A DNA stretch of 64,000 nt from Pseudomonas viridiflava (GTDB lineage: Bacteria > Pseudomonadota > Gammaproteobacteria > Pseudomonadales > Pseudomonadaceae), in the NCBI RefSeq assembly GCF_900590885.1, contig NZ_UUON01000019.1, positions 79,784 to 143,783 of the forward strand, read 5' to 3'. Within the stretch, counting starts at the first letter, position 1, and every line of letters begins with the position of its first letter. Below the pieces are notes generated by a model, which worked only from the letters and a program-made list of their open reading frames with translations, made no database searches and was not told where the DNA came from. Below, one piece after another: positions 1 to 9,096 of this stretch. Position numbers and translations under genes: made by a program.

Positions 1-816
1 CCAGGCGTAGTCGGCATCGCTGACTTTCGGCCCGAGGTAGAAGCCGCGTACCACCGGCCAGACGATGTCGTAGCCTTGCTCTTTGGCGGTCGGAATATTC
101 TTCATTTCCGGCTCGTCCAGGCGCTGCTCGGAGAACACCGCCAGCAGGCGCATGTCACCGCTGAGGATGTGCGGCATGGAGTCGGAGATGTCGGTGCTGC
201 CCACCTGGATGTGGCCGCCGAGCAGGGCCGTGGCGATTTCGCCGCCGCCTTCTAGGGCGACGTAACGCAGCTCGCGCGGGTTGATCCCGGCGGCCTTGGC
301 GATCAGTGCGGTTTGCATCCAGTCCTGGCTGCCCACGGTGCCGCCGGAGCCGATGACCACGCTGCCTGGATCTTTCTTCAAGGCTTTGACGAGATCATCG
401 AGGGTCTTGTAGGGCGAATCGGCTTTCACCGCGATGGCCCCGTAGCTGGTGCCGACCGCTGCCAGCCAACGCACGGCGCTTTCATCGAAGCGACCAAACT
501 TGCCTTGGGCCAGGTTCAGCAGCGAGCCGCTGGACCAGGCCACCAGGGTGCCGGCGTCTGCCGGGCGCTGGGCGACCACCGCGTTATAGGCCACCGCACC
601 CACGCCGCCGGGCATGTAGGTCACGCGCATCGGCTTGCTCAGCAGCTTTTCGTTGACCAGCGCGCTTTGCGCCAGTTTGCAGGTCAGGTCAAAACCACCG
701 CCGGGCGAAGCCGGGGCGATGCATTCCGGGCGCTTGGGCTCGTCGGCGGCCAGCAGTTGGCCGGCGAACAACATGCAGCCGGCGGCGAGGGCCAATTTAC
801 GCAGTGAATAGGTCAT
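1..816 (-). CDS. tctC: Tripartite tricarboxylate transporter substrate-binding protein (TctC/Bug family), 3' end outside the window
   Basis: Reading the minus strand from the ATG at 814-816 gives 272 codons with no stop before the window edge, so the C-terminus is missing. The N-terminus is a typical signal peptide (MTYSLRKLALAAGCMLFAG, then an AxA-like site before ADEPKRPEC). The mature part starts with the Bug-family pattern IAPASPGGGFD and continues with GGTVGSQDW and GGGEIATALLGGH, which line the carboxylate pocket in this family. It would bind tricarboxylates in the periplasm and hand them to TctAB, whose genes should follow beyond position 1. It lies 30 bp after the porin gene and is read in the same direction, so the two are probably co-transcribed. 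Confidence 0.92.
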   Translation of the reverse strand, partial: MTYSLRKLALAAGCMLFAGQLLAADEPKRPECIAPASPGGGFDLTCKLAQSALVNEKLLSKPMRVTYMPGGVGAVAYNAVVAQRPADAGTLVAWSSGSLLNLAQGKFGRFDESAVRWLAAVGTSYGAIAVKADSPYKTLDDLVKALKKDPGSVVIGSGGTVGSQDWMQTALIAKAAGINPRELRYVALEGGGEIATALLGGHIQVGSTDISDSMPHILSGDMRLLAVFSEQRLDEPEMKNIPTAKEQGYDIVWPVVRGFYLGPKVSDADYAW

Positions 817-846
817 GGTTATCTCCGTATTTGTTGTTATTGGGTG

Positions 847-2139
847 TTACCAAAGGGCAATGCTGTAACTCACCAGCACGCGCATTTCATCTGCATCACG
901 GGCCGAATAGTTGGAGCGGTACGTGGCATTGCGCAGGCGCACCGCAACGTCCTTGAGGGCGCCGCTTTGCACCACGTACTTGATCTCGGTGTTGCGTTCC
1001 CACTCGCGGCCGGTTTCGCCGTTCCTGAGCTTGATATTGTCACCCGAAAGGTAACGGCTCATGAAACTCAGGCCAGGAATCCCCAGCTTGGTGAAGTCGT
1101 AGTCATAACGCGCTTGCCAGGAGCGCTCATCGGCGCCGGCAAAGTCGTTGATCTGCACGAAGTTGACCAGGTACGGGTCGCTGCCATCCACGTAGGGGAA
1201 GGCGCTGTCGCCGGACATGTGCTGGTAGCCGGCGCTGAGCTTGTGGCCATTGAGGGCATAGCTGAACAGGCCGTTGAGGGAGGTGTTGTCGATCTTGCCG
1301 CCGCGCGCTGCACCGGTGTCATCGCTGAGGGCCAGCCGAACGTCGGCGCCAAAGGTGCCGGGGCCCATCGGGCGGGCGGCGACCAGGCCGAGGAAGTGCT
1401 GGCGGTAGACGTCGTCGAGTTGGGCGAAGTGGTAGCTGCCGGTGATCTTGTCAGCGAACTTGTAGTCCACGCCGCCGAAGTTGAAATGCTTGCCGGTGGC
1501 GCCGCTGAGGAAGCGGCTGTTGCGGTTGTTGAGGCCGATGTCTTCGTAGTTGCTGTCGTCGCGGTCCTTGGCCTTGTCCAGGCGGCCGCCGGTGAATACC
1601 AGGTTCTTGAATTCCTTGGAGGTCAGCAGGCCACCGTTGAAGGTCTGCGGCAGGATGCGCCCGTCGTTGGGCTTGAGAATCGGCAGCTCGGGGATCAACG
1701 AACCGATTTTCAGCTCGGTCGCGGAGATTTTCACTTTGCCGGTCAGGCCCAGCTTGGAGTACTCGTCGGCGGCGCGGCCATCGTCGTGGGTCGGCAGCAG
1801 GCCGGTGCCGGTGCGGTCCGGGCTAGAGTCGAGCTTGACGCCGAGCATGCCCAGCGCATCCACGCCAAAACCGACGGTGCCATCGGTGTAGCCCGATTGC
1901 AGGTTGAGCATGAAGCCCTGGGCCCATTCGTCGCGCTTGGATTGCTGCGCGCTGGTGCCGTCGCGGAAGTCGCGGTTGAAGTACATGTTGCGGGTTTCCA
2001 GGGTCGCGCTGCTGTCTTCGAAGAAGGCAGCCTGGCTAAGCGGCGAAAAGCCGGCAAGGGCAGCGGCACTGGCGAGGGTGGTCTGGGCAAGGCGAGAAAA
2101 ACGAACAGGCGGGCAAGCCTGGGGCTGTGTCGGCAGCAT
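847..2139 (-). CDS. opdH: OprD-family outer-membrane porin, probably the tricarboxylate porin OpdH
   Basis: A 430-residue protein with an N-terminal signal sequence (LASAAALAGFSPLSQA, then AFFEDSSATLETRNMYFNRDFRDG), which is the usual start of mature OprD porins, and many alternating beta-strand segments. It ends in an aromatic-type terminal strand (SYSIALW) as expected for an outer-membrane barrel. It sits directly upstream of tctC and divergent from tctDE. In P. aeruginosa this position is held by opdH, a porin for tricarboxylates such as cis-aconitate, so the substrate call rests on context rather than on pocket residues. The start chosen is the ATG at 2137-2139; a start slightly further in is possible without affecting the mature protein. 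Confidence 0.85.
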   Translation of the reverse strand: MLPTQPQACPPVRFSRLAQTTLASAAALAGFSPLSQAAFFEDSSATLETRNMYFNRDFRDGTSAQQSKRDEWAQGFMLNLQSGYTDGTVGFGVDALGMLGVKLDSSPDRTGTGLLPTHDDGRAADEYSKLGLTGKVKISATELKIGSLIPELPILKPNDGRILPQTFNGGLLTSKEFKNLVFTGGRLDKAKDRDDSNYEDIGLNNRNSRFLSGATGKHFNFGGVDYKFADKITGSYHFAQLDDVYRQHFLGLVAARPMGPGTFGADVRLALSDDTGAARGGKIDNTSLNGLFSYALNGHKLSAGYQHMSGDSAFPYVDGSDPYLVNFVQINDFAGADERSWQARYDYDFTKLGIPGLSFMSRYLSGDNIKLRNGETGREWERNTEIKYVVQSGALKDVAVRLRNATYRSNYSARDADEMRVLVSYSIALW

Positions 2140-2258
2140 CGTTGGAACTCCGGTTATTGTTCTTATTTTGGCGAAAACGCGTCGAGGCGTTTTTCAGTCG
2201 CTACAGGGCAGGTAGCTCGGCAGCATTAACCACCGTCGCTGGATGCTAAAGGGCGAAG

Positions 2259-2291
2259 CTTTCACTAACCTTTCAGTTGCCTTTCAATGTT
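2259..2291. promoter_or_regulatory. Three direct CTTTCA repeats with 11-bp phasing: candidate TctD binding site
   Basis: CTTTCA occurs at 2259-2264, 2270-2275 and 2281-2286, each exactly 11 bp apart, in the 234-bp gap between the divergent porin and tctD genes. OmpR/PhoB-type regulators commonly bind tandem half-sites with 10-11 bp phasing, and TctD belongs to that family. The repeats end 82 bp before the tctD start and begin 120 bp from the porin start. The assignment to TctD is inference. Confidence 0.5.
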
Positions 2292-2373
2292 TTCGGGCTT
2301 CACAGGGCAGGCGGCGCCTGTAAACTGCCCGCCAAAGTGTGGCGTCGACCACCCCTGAATGAGGTAGAAATCC

Positions 2374-3045
2374 ATGCGTGTCCTCTTGGTTGAAGACCAT
2401 CTGCAACTCGCCGAAAGTGTCGCCCAGGCGCTCAAGAGCACGGGTTTGACCGTCGACGTGTTGCACGATGGCGTGGCCGCGGACCTAGCTTTGAGCAGCG
2501 AGGAATACGCGGTCGTCATCCTCGATGTGGGGCTGCCGCGCATGGATGGTTTCGAGGTGTTGGCACGCCTGCGGGCGCGTGGGAAAAATCTGCCTGTGCT
2601 GATGCTCACTGCGCGTAGTGATGTCAAAGACCGCGTGCATGGCCTCAACCTAGGCGCCGACGACTACCTGGCCAAGCCCTTTGAACTGACCGAGCTGGAA
2701 GCGCGGGTCAAGGCGCTGCTGCGGCGCAGCGTATTGGGCGGCGAGCGCCAGCAGGCCTGCGGGGTGTTGGTCTATGACCTCGACACGCGGCGTTTCACCG
2801 TGGGCGGCGAGCTAATGACCTTGACCTCCCGCGAGCAGGCCGTGCTCGAAGCGCTGATCGCGCGCCCGGGCCGGGTGATGAGCAAGGAGCAATTGGCGTC
2901 CCAGGTGTTCGGCCTCGATGAGGAAGCCAGCCCGGATGCCATCGAAATCTACGTGCACCGCCTGCGCAAGAAGCTCGACGGCCAGCCCATCGCCATCGTG
3001 ACCTTTCGTGGCCTCGGTTACCTGCTGGAAGCCCGCGATGCATAA
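2374..3045 (+). CDS. tctD: Response regulator TctD (OmpR/PhoB family)
   Basis: A 223-residue response regulator. Residues 1-115 form the receiver domain with the acidic pair ED at 7-8, the phosphoacceptor Asp51 in VVILDVGLPRMDG, the conserved Thr in MLTARSD and Lys in LAKPFEL. Residues about 125-220 form a winged-helix DNA-binding domain (TLTSREQAVLEALIARPGRVMSKEQL, IEIYVHRLRKKL). Its stop codon overlaps the start of the kinase gene. It is divergent from the porin/tctC genes and should switch on tricarboxylate uptake in response to its kinase; candidate sites lie at 2259-2291. Confidence 0.93.
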   Translation: MRVLLVEDHLQLAESVAQALKSTGLTVDVLHDGVAADLALSSEEYAVVILDVGLPRMDGFEVLARLRARGKNLPVLMLTARSDVKDRVHGLNLGADDYLAKPFELTELEARVKALLRRSVLGGERQQACGVLVYDLDTRRFTVGGELMTLTSREQAVLEALIARPGRVMSKEQLASQVFGLDEEASPDAIEIYVHRLRKKLDGQPIAIVTFRGLGYLLEARDA

Positions 3046-4423
3046 GCCCAGCAGCCTGCGCTGGCGCCTGCTGTGGAACCTGGCGGTGCTGCTGGTATTG
3101 CTGATGCTTGCCAGCGGCATGAGTGCCTACTGGAATGGTCGCGAGGCGGCTGACACCGCCTACGACCGCACGCTGCTGGCCTCGGCGCGCACCATCGCCG
3201 CCGGCTTGACTCAAGTGGACGGCACCCTGAGCGCCAACGTGCCGTACGTGGCCCTGGACACCTTCGCTTACGACAGCGCCGGGCGCATTTATTACCAGGT
3301 CAACGACATTGATCAGAAGCTGATCTCGGGTTACGAAAACCTTCCGGGGCCGCCTCCGGGCACACCGCGCACTGATGACTACCCGGCACTGGCGCGTTTT
3401 TATGATGCGGTTTACCAGGGCCAGCCCGTGCGGGTGGTGAGCCTGCTCAAGGCGGTGTCCGAGCCGAACATGAACGGCATGGCGGAAATTCGCGTGGCGG
3501 AAACCGATGAAGCGCGGGTGAGCATGGCGCGTAGCCTGATGGCCGACACCTTGCTGCGCCTGGGCATGCTCGCCATCGGCGCGTTGCTGCTGGTGTGGTT
3601 TGCTGTCAGCGCGGCATTGCGCCCGCTGGAGCGCCTGCGCACGGCGGTGGAAGAGCGCCAGCCCGACGACCTGCGGCCCTTGCCGTTGGTGGAAGTGCAG
3701 CATGAGTTCGGCCCGCTGGTGCGTTCCCTCAACCACTTTACCGAACGGCTGCGCGGCCAGTTCGAGCGCCAGGCGCAGTTTATTGCCGACGCCGCCCATG
3801 AGTTGCGCACGCCGCTGGCGGCACTCAAGGCGCGCCTGGAACTGGGCTTGCGCGCCGAGGAACCGGCTACCTGGCGCAGCACCCTGGAAACCGCCGCCCA
3901 AGGTACCGACCGCCTGACACACTTGGCCAATCAATTGTTGTCCCTGGCGCGGATCGAAAACGGCGCGCGGGCGATTGCCGAAGGCGGCGCGCAATTGCTC
4001 GACCTCAGCCAACTGGCCCGTGAGCTGGGCATGGCCATGGCGCCCCTGGCCCACGCACGCGGCGTGGCGCTGGCGCTGGAGGCCGATGAGCCAGTGTGGC
4101 TGCGCGGTGAGCCGACCTTGCTGAATGAACTGTTGAGTAACCTGGTGGACAACGCCCTGGCGCATACGCCGCCGGGCGGCAATGTGATTCTGCGGGTCAC
4201 GGCGCCGGCGGTGCTGGAAGTGGAAGATGACGGCCCAGGCATCCCGCTGGATGAGCGCGACCGGGTGTTCGAACGCTTCTATCGGCGCAGCCAGCAGGGC
4301 ATGGGCTCAGGCCTGGGGTTGGCGATCGTCGGCGAAATCTGCCGGGCGCACCTGGCGCAGATCAGCCTGCATGATGGCGCGCAGGCAGGCTTGAAGGTAC
4401 GGGTAAGTTTTATCGCCGGTTGA
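3038..4423 (+). CDS. tctE: Sensor histidine kinase TctE
   Basis: I chose the ATG at 3038, which overlaps the tctD stop (3043-3045); the open frame upstream lies inside tctD. The 461-residue product has a first membrane segment at about 12-30, a periplasmic domain of about 140 residues, a second membrane segment (LGMLAIGALLLVWFAVSAAL), a HAMP-like linker, the H-box FIADAAHELRTPLAALK, the N-box LLNELLSNLVDNALAHTP, and the ATP-binding G-boxes EVEDDGPGIP and GSGLGLAIV. All motifs needed for autophosphorylation are present. It is translationally coupled to tctD and should sense extracellular tricarboxylates, possibly together with loaded TctC. Confidence 0.93.
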   Translation: MHKPSSLRWRLLWNLAVLLVLLMLASGMSAYWNGREAADTAYDRTLLASARTIAAGLTQVDGTLSANVPYVALDTFAYDSAGRIYYQVNDIDQKLISGYENLPGPPPGTPRTDDYPALARFYDAVYQGQPVRVVSLLKAVSEPNMNGMAEIRVAETDEARVSMARSLMADTLLRLGMLAIGALLLVWFAVSAALRPLERLRTAVEERQPDDLRPLPLVEVQHEFGPLVRSLNHFTERLRGQFERQAQFIADAAHELRTPLAALKARLELGLRAEEPATWRSTLETAAQGTDRLTHLANQLLSLARIENGARAIAEGGAQLLDLSQLARELGMAMAPLAHARGVALALEADEPVWLRGEPTLLNELLSNLVDNALAHTPPGGNVILRVTAPAVLEVEDDGPGIPLDERDRVFERFYRRSQQGMGSGLGLAIVGEICRAHLAQISLHDGAQAGLKVRVSFIAG

Positions 4424-5245
4424 TCAGTAGAACATCGAGCGCGCTTCATCCAGCTCGGCGCGCAAGGTCTCACTGTAGGGATCGAACCGCAGTTTCTTGA
4501 TCGCGGGCAGGTCGCAAACCACCACGTTCGCCAAGGGGTGGTCGGTGCCGCGATGGCAATACAGCACGGCGACTTGCACCAGGTCGATGTAGTCCAGTCT
4601 GGCCGAGTCGCGTTCCAGGTCCAGGTATTGCCCCGGCAGTTTCGCCAGCATTTCCGGGAAGTCCCAGCCGCTGAGCAACTTGGTGCCCAGCAACGGGTGG
4701 ATGCTGTCGATCACGTGGTCAAGGCTGACCGGGTCCGAGAGCAGCTCGTAATGGTCTTCGGCATAGGTGAGGATCGGCAGCACGCCGATCTGATGCACCA
4801 GGCCGCCGAGGGCCGCCTGGTCGGGCTTGAGCTGGCTGTGGTTGCGGCACAGGGCGTAACTGACGCCCGCCACTTCCAGGCTGCGGCGCCATACCTCGCG
4901 CATTTTCTGTTCGACCGCTTCGGAGCGCGCGTGGAAGATCTGCTCCATCACCAGGCCGATGGCCAGGTTGCTGCTGTAGTTGGTGCCCAGCCGCGTGATG
5001 GCGGTGTGCAGATCGGTGACTTCCTGGGTGGCGCGCAACAGCGGGCTATTGACCACTTTGATCAGGCGCGCCGACAGTGCGGTATCGCGACCGATCACTT
5101 TGCTCAAATGGCTGATGCTGATATCCGGGTTTTCGGCGGCCTGACGAATATTCAGGGCCACTTCCGGCAATGTCGGCAGAACCAGGTCATCGTTGTCGAT
5201 GGCCTTAATCAAAGCCTGTTGGACTTTTTCCGCCAGCTTGTTCAT
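4424..5245 (-). CDS. HDOD-domain protein
   Basis: A 273-residue protein convergent with tctE; its stop codon starts at the base after the tctE stop. Residues about 20-215 match the HDOD pattern (LPTLPEVALNIRQAAENPDISISHLSKVIGRDTALSARLIKVVNSPLL, then LGTNYSSNLAIGLVMEQIF and ALGGLVHQIGVLPIL). HDOD proteins are relatives of HD phosphohydrolases that have lost the catalytic metal site and act as signalling scaffolds in chemotaxis, c-di-GMP or stress pathways. There is no attached output domain, so its exact role cannot be read from the sequence. Confidence 0.85.
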   Translation of the reverse strand: MNKLAEKVQQALIKAIDNDDLVLPTLPEVALNIRQAAENPDISISHLSKVIGRDTALSARLIKVVNSPLLRATQEVTDLHTAITRLGTNYSSNLAIGLVMEQIFHARSEAVEQKMREVWRRSLEVAGVSYALCRNHSQLKPDQAALGGLVHQIGVLPILTYAEDHYELLSDPVSLDHVIDSIHPLLGTKLLSGWDFPEMLAKLPGQYLDLERDSARLDYIDLVQVAVLYCHRGTDHPLANVVVCDLPAIKKLRFDPYSETLRAELDEARSMFY

Positions 5246-5281
5246 TCATGATCTCTAGGGTGTTGCAAAAGGGTACGGCGA

Positions 5282-6223
5282 CTAACGCTGGATTTCTCGA
5301 TCGCGGTCGAGGGTGTAGGGCAGGTCAAGCAGTTGCAAACCGGGGCCTTCCAGCGTGCCGATATGCACATCGCCACTATCGGCTGCTTCGGCTTGCAATA
5401 CCGCTAGAAGTTCAATGGTCTGGCCAGCTTTTGCGGCAATCACCACCTCGCCGATCGAGCTGTTGTGGCTGGGGGAAAACAGCGGCGTGCCTGGCTCGGG
5501 CATTTCAGCCGAGTCGAGGCTCAAGCGGTACAGGCGGCGTTTGAGTTTGCCCAGGTACTGCATGCGCGCAACGATTTCCTGGCCGGTGTAGCAGCCTTTC
5601 TTGAAGCTCACGCCACCCACGGCTTGCAGGTTGAGCATCTGCGGGATGAACAGCTCGCGGGTTTGCGGCATTACCTGGCCGATACCGGCGCGAATCTGGC
5701 CCAGCAGCCATTCATTCAGATCGGTTTGTTTCAAGTGTGTAGCCAATTGGTTGCGCAGGCTGTCGGCTTGCTCGGCAGGCACCCAGAGTTCTGCGCGGCC
5801 AGGGGAGACACGAATGGCAATTAGTTGCTCGTTGCGGGCGACGCTGTCCGTGTCGACCGGTAGCTCAAGGCCCAGGCTGTTGAGGGCCTGCTCGCCATTG
5901 ATCACGCCGAAACGCACCCAGGCGGCGCTTTCGTCGGTGAGCTTGGACTTGGAGAACACGGCGTATTTCTTCAGGTCGGCGAGTTGCGGTTCCAGCAACT
6001 CGGTGGCCATGGCCAGCAGTACACCGTCACCTTGCAACAGGATGCGAAAGCTCGACTGCATGCGCCCCTTTTGCGTGCAGCGCGCGCCAAGGCTGGCCTG
6101 GGCGTCGCTCAGGTAATTGAGGTTGCAGGTCAGTTGCCCTTGCAGGAACTTGGCAGCATCGGCGCCGCGGACGGCGAGAACGCCTTCGTGGGACAGGGGG
6201 CAGAAGAAAGCAGAGTCAGCCAT
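5282..6223 (-). CDS. ygfZ: Folate-binding Fe-S cluster repair protein YgfZ
   Basis: A 313-residue GcvT-like protein with the YgfZ signature KGCYTGQEIVARMQYLG at about residues 208-224, where the Cys is the conserved functional residue, and the N-terminal GVLAVRGADAAKFLQGQLTCN typical of the family. YgfZ proteins bind tetrahydrofolate and help maintain iron-sulfur enzymes such as MiaB. It is transcribed divergently from sdhE, which builds another redox cofactor into succinate dehydrogenase; the same neighbourhood occurs in P. aeruginosa. Confidence 0.93.
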   Translation of the reverse strand: MADSAFFCPLSHEGVLAVRGADAAKFLQGQLTCNLNYLSDAQASLGARCTQKGRMQSSFRILLQGDGVLLAMATELLEPQLADLKKYAVFSKSKLTDESAAWVRFGVINGEQALNSLGLELPVDTDSVARNEQLIAIRVSPGRAELWVPAEQADSLRNQLATHLKQTDLNEWLLGQIRAGIGQVMPQTRELFIPQMLNLQAVGGVSFKKGCYTGQEIVARMQYLGKLKRRLYRLSLDSAEMPEPGTPLFSPSHNSSIGEVVIAAKAGQTIELLAVLQAEAADSGDVHIGTLEGPGLQLLDLPYTLDRDREIQR

Positions 6224-6333
6224 GGGTCATCGCAGGTCAAAAAGTCATGGGTGCATCATAGAGGGGCGCCCGGTAAATGGATAGTTTCAGTATGGGTCGA
6301 CCAAAGCCGACTGTTCCGGCGTCGTCGGGCCTG

Positions 6334-6346
6334 TATACTTGCGCGC
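6334..6346 (+). promoter_or_regulatory. Candidate -10 element and GC-rich discriminator for sdhE-ygfX
   Basis: TATACT at 6334-6339 is followed by T and GCGCGC, 25 bp before the sdhE start. No strong -35 element is evident. The same TATACT/GCGCGC arrangement recurs before rnd. Confidence 0.35.
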
Positions 6347-6363
6347 TATTTGAGGAGCGCTCC

Positions 6364-6618
6364 ATGGTCGAAAATGTAGAACTCAATCGCCTGTACTGGC
6401 ACAGCCGCCGCGGCATGCTTGAGCTGGATGTGTTGTTGGTGCCATTCGTCAAAGAGGTGTATGCGACCCTTAACCAAGTGGACCGCGACCTCTATGTGCG
6501 CCTGCTGGAGTGCGAAGACCAGGACATGTTCGGCTGGTTCATGGAGCGGGCCGAGTCGGAAGACCCGGAGCTGCAGCGCATGGTCCGGATGATCCTGGAT
6601 CGTGTCCAGCCCAAGTAA
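6364..6618 (+). CDS. sdhE: Succinate dehydrogenase FAD assembly factor SdhE
   Basis: The start at 6364 is preceded by a GAGGAG ribosome site; the frame is open further upstream but that part has no ribosome site. The 84-residue product begins [22 protein letters not shown], containing the RGMLELD motif that is essential for covalent flavinylation of SdhA, and is all-helical in appearance, as expected. It overlaps the ygfX start by 17 bp, so the two genes are translationally coupled as in other gammaproteobacteria. Confidence 0.95.
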   Translation: MVENVELNRLYWHSRRGMLELDVLLVPFVKEVYATLNQVDRDLYVRLLECEDQDMFGWFMERAESEDPELQRMVRMILDRVQPK

Positions 6619-7048
6619 TCGCTTCGAATGCCGCTGGCAGGCCTCACGGCTGTTGCTGGCGGCGTATCTCCTTGCCCAGCTGCTCGCGTTGGGTGCCCTG
6701 TTGATGCTTGAATTGCCACTGGCTTCCCTTGGCCTGCTGCTGTGTATCGGGCACGCGGCCTGGGTGTTGCCGCGCCATGTCCTGCTGACTCACCGTTCAT
6801 CGATTCGTGGCCTGCGCCGCGACGAGGATGGCTGGCAGTTGTTCAGTAATGAGCTGGGCTGGCACAGCGTGCAGCTGCTTCCCGACAGCCTGGCGCTGCC
6901 GCTGATCGTTGTGCTGCGCTACCAGGTGCCGGGGGAGTGGATGACGCGTTCGATCTGTGTGCCCAGGGATTCGCAGGCGGCCGATGCGCATCGGCGCCTG
7001 CGGGTACGCCTCAAGTTCAGCCGCCGTAGGTGGTTGGCACCAGAATAG
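6602..7048 (+). CDS. ygfX: YgfX-family inner-membrane protein
   Basis: A 148-residue protein starting with GTG at 6602 inside the end of sdhE. Two adjacent hydrophobic segments at about residues 15-55 ([38 protein letters not shown], not a single helix) are followed by a basic cytoplasmic tail rich in Arg. The layout and the sdhE coupling match YgfX (also called CptA), proposed as a partner or toxin-like membrane protein of the SdhE pair in E. coli; that toxin role is disputed. Its last 32 bp overlap the 3' end of nadB on the other strand. Confidence 0.75.
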   Translation: MSSPSNRFECRWQASRLLLAAYLLAQLLALGALLMLELPLASLGLLLCIGHAAWVLPRHVLLTHRSSIRGLRRDEDGWQLFSNELGWHSVQLLPDSLALPLIVVLRYQVPGEWMTRSICVPRDSQAADAHRRLRVRLKFSRRRWLAPE

Positions 7049-8633
7049 TGTCACGGGCCTCGGGCAGCATCTGCGGGTAGTCGAGGGTGTAATGCAGGCC
7101 CCGGCTTTCCTTGCGTTCCATGGCCGAGCGGATCATCAGTTCCGCCACCTGGGCCAGGTTGCGCAACTCGATCAGGTCGCGGCTGACCTTGTAGTTGCTG
7201 TAGAACTCGTCGATCTCGTCCAGCAGCAACCGCACCCGGTGTTGCGCCCGCGCCAGGCGCTTGTTGGTGCGCACGATCCCCACGTAGTCCCACATGAAGC
7301 GCCGCAGTTCGTCCCAGTTGTGGGCGATGATCACGTCTTCGTCCGAATCGGTGACCTGGCTTGCATCCCAGCGGGGCAGGGCGGCCGGCACCGGGATGCG
7401 CGGCAGTTGTTCGAGAATGTCCGCCGCCGCCGAGCGGGCGTAGACGAAGCATTCGAGCAGCGAATTGCTGGCCATGCGGTTGGCGCCGTGCAGGCCGGTG
7501 AAGCTGGTTTCGCCAATCGCATACAGGCCGGGCACATCGGTGCGCCCGTGCTGGTCGACCATCACGCCGCCGCAGGTGTAGTGCGCTGCCGGCACCACCG
7601 GGATCGGGCCTTTGGTGATGTCGATATTGAAGGCCAGGCAGCGCTCATAGACGGTGGGGAAGTGGGTCTTGATGAAGGCTTCTGGCTTGTGGCTGATGTC
7701 CAGGTAGACGCAGTCGATGCCCAGGCGCTTCATTTCATGGTCGATGGCGCGGGCGACGATATCCCGTGGTGCCAGCTCGGCACGCGGGTCGAAGCGCTGC
7801 ATGAAGCGTTCGCCATTGGGCAGTTTCAGGTGGGCGCCTTCGCCGCGCAGGGCTTCGGTGATCAGGAAGCTCTTGGCCTGGGGGTGGTACAGGCACGTGG
7901 GGTGGAACTGGTTGAATTCCAGGTTGGCCACCCGGCAGCCCGAACGCCAGGCCATGGCGATGCCGTCGCCACAGGCGCCGTCGGGGTTGCTGGTATAGAG
8001 GTAGACCTTGGCCGCGCCGCCGGACGCGAGGATGGTGAAGCGTGCGCCGTAGGTATCGACTTCACCGCTGGCCCGGTTGAGCACATAGGCGCCCAGGCAG
8101 CGTTCACCCGGCAGGCCCAGGCGTTTTTCGGTGATCAGGTCGACGGCGACGCGTTGCTCGAGCAATTCGATGTTGGGGCGTTGACGAGCCTGGTCGAGCA
8201 AGGTCTTGAAGATGGCGGCACCGGTGGCGTCGGCGGCGTGGATGATGCGGCGGTGGCTGTGGCCGCCTTCGCGCGTCAGGTGGAATTCGAAGCCGCCGTC
8301 GTCACTGCCCGCGTGTTCGTCACGGGTGAAGGGCACGCCTTGGTCGATCAGCCATTGGATCGCCTCGCGGCTGTGCTCGACGGTAAAGCGCACCGCGTCT
8401 TCATTGCACAGGCCGCCGCCGGCGTTGAGGGTGTCTTCGACGTGGGATTGCACCGTGTCGGTGTCGTCCAGCACGGCGGCCACACCGCCCTGGGCCCAGA
8501 ATGTCGAGCCGTTGGCCAGGTCGCCCTTGCTCAGTACGGCAATGCGCAAATGGCTGGGAAGGGTCAGCGCAAGGCTCAAGCCGGCCGCGCCGCTACCGAT
8601 CACCAGGACATCGTGTTGAAACTGTTGGCTCAT
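7017..8633 (-). CDS. nadB: L-aspartate oxidase NadB
   Basis: A 538-residue flavoprotein. The dinucleotide-binding motif is at the N-terminus ([17 protein letters not shown]), followed by the family motifs [61 protein letters not shown] and [23 protein letters not shown]. The length equals that of characterised NadB. It oxidises L-aspartate to iminoaspartate, the first step of de novo NAD synthesis, with NadA acting next. It is divergent from algU, with 463 bp between them, and convergent with ygfX. Confidence 0.97.
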   Translation of the reverse strand: MSQQFQHDVLVIGSGAAGLSLALTLPSHLRIAVLSKGDLANGSTFWAQGGVAAVLDDTDTVQSHVEDTLNAGGGLCNEDAVRFTVEHSREAIQWLIDQGVPFTRDEHAGSDDGGFEFHLTREGGHSHRRIIHAADATGAAIFKTLLDQARQRPNIELLEQRVAVDLITEKRLGLPGERCLGAYVLNRASGEVDTYGARFTILASGGAAKVYLYTSNPDGACGDGIAMAWRSGCRVANLEFNQFHPTCLYHPQAKSFLITEALRGEGAHLKLPNGERFMQRFDPRAELAPRDIVARAIDHEMKRLGIDCVYLDISHKPEAFIKTHFPTVYERCLAFNIDITKGPIPVVPAAHYTCGGVMVDQHGRTDVPGLYAIGETSFTGLHGANRMASNSLLECFVYARSAAADILEQLPRIPVPAALPRWDASQVTDSDEDVIIAHNWDELRRFMWDYVGIVRTNKRLARAQHRVRLLLDEIDEFYSNYKVSRDLIELRNLAQVAELMIRSAMERKESRGLHYTLDYPQMLPEARDTILVPTTYGG

Positions 8634-8816
8634 TTGAAGGATTCCGCAAAAAGCGATCCAAAGGGCTGGCGCAAACAGGACGCCTGGATCGGCGAATCAA
8701 AGGGTCACACGGGCCACTAGTATATAGAGGGGGGGAGCGGCACAATAGCCGGGCATTCGTGGCAATGTGAGATTACGGTGCACAGCTCGGGTAAAATCGA
8801 CTGGTTATTGAAACGG

Positions 8817-8843
8817 GAACTTTTTGCATAAGCCTCGACTCAA
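8817..8843 (+). promoter_or_regulatory. Upstream AlgU-type promoter of algU
   Basis: GAACTT at 8817-8822, a 17-bp spacer, then TCAA at 8840-8843. This fits the extracytoplasmic sigma E/AlgU consensus (GAACTT, 16-17 bp, TCtga) and implies autoregulation. Confidence 0.6.
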
Positions 8844-9010
8844 TAGCAGGTTGCCCGAAAGCTGGGAAAACGTTGAGTTTATTGGCCCGTCGGGAGCATT
8901 GGACGCGTCAGAAAACCGGCGACAAGATTATTCGCGCAGTCGGCGTTGCCCGTGCTGCGTTTTTCGTGTGTGCCAAATCAGTGCATGCCGGAAACTTGCT
9001 TGAAGGGGGA

Positions 9011-9038
9011 GAACTTTTGCGAAAAGTCCGAGTCTATG
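9011..9038 (+). promoter_or_regulatory. Proximal AlgU-type promoter of algU
   Basis: GAACTT at 9011-9016, a 16-bp spacer, then TCTATG at 9033-9038, 59 bp before the algU start. It closely follows the AlgU consensus, and autoregulated promoters of this kind are known upstream of algU in P. aeruginosa. Confidence 0.75.
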
Positions 9039-9096
9039 TTTGCAAGCCTGATCGTTTAGTTATGCAAGCCTCCTTCAAGTACAACGAGGAGTGTTC

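Larger units (their letters stand above)
8634..9096. other. Control region between nadB and algU, no gene seen
   Basis: This 463-bp gap holds the two AlgU-type promoters listed separately. A short frame at 8873-9103 runs through the downstream promoter and has no family resemblance, so I do not call it a gene. Confidence 0.6.

Noticed and set aside
844..2229. 461-codon plus-strand frame over the porin gene
   Set aside because: Ala/Val/Gly-rich with no family pattern; the minus strand encodes a recognisable OprD porin.
6957..8720. 587-codon plus-strand frame over nadB
   Set aside because: Antisense shadow; the minus-strand NadB motifs are intact over the same bases.
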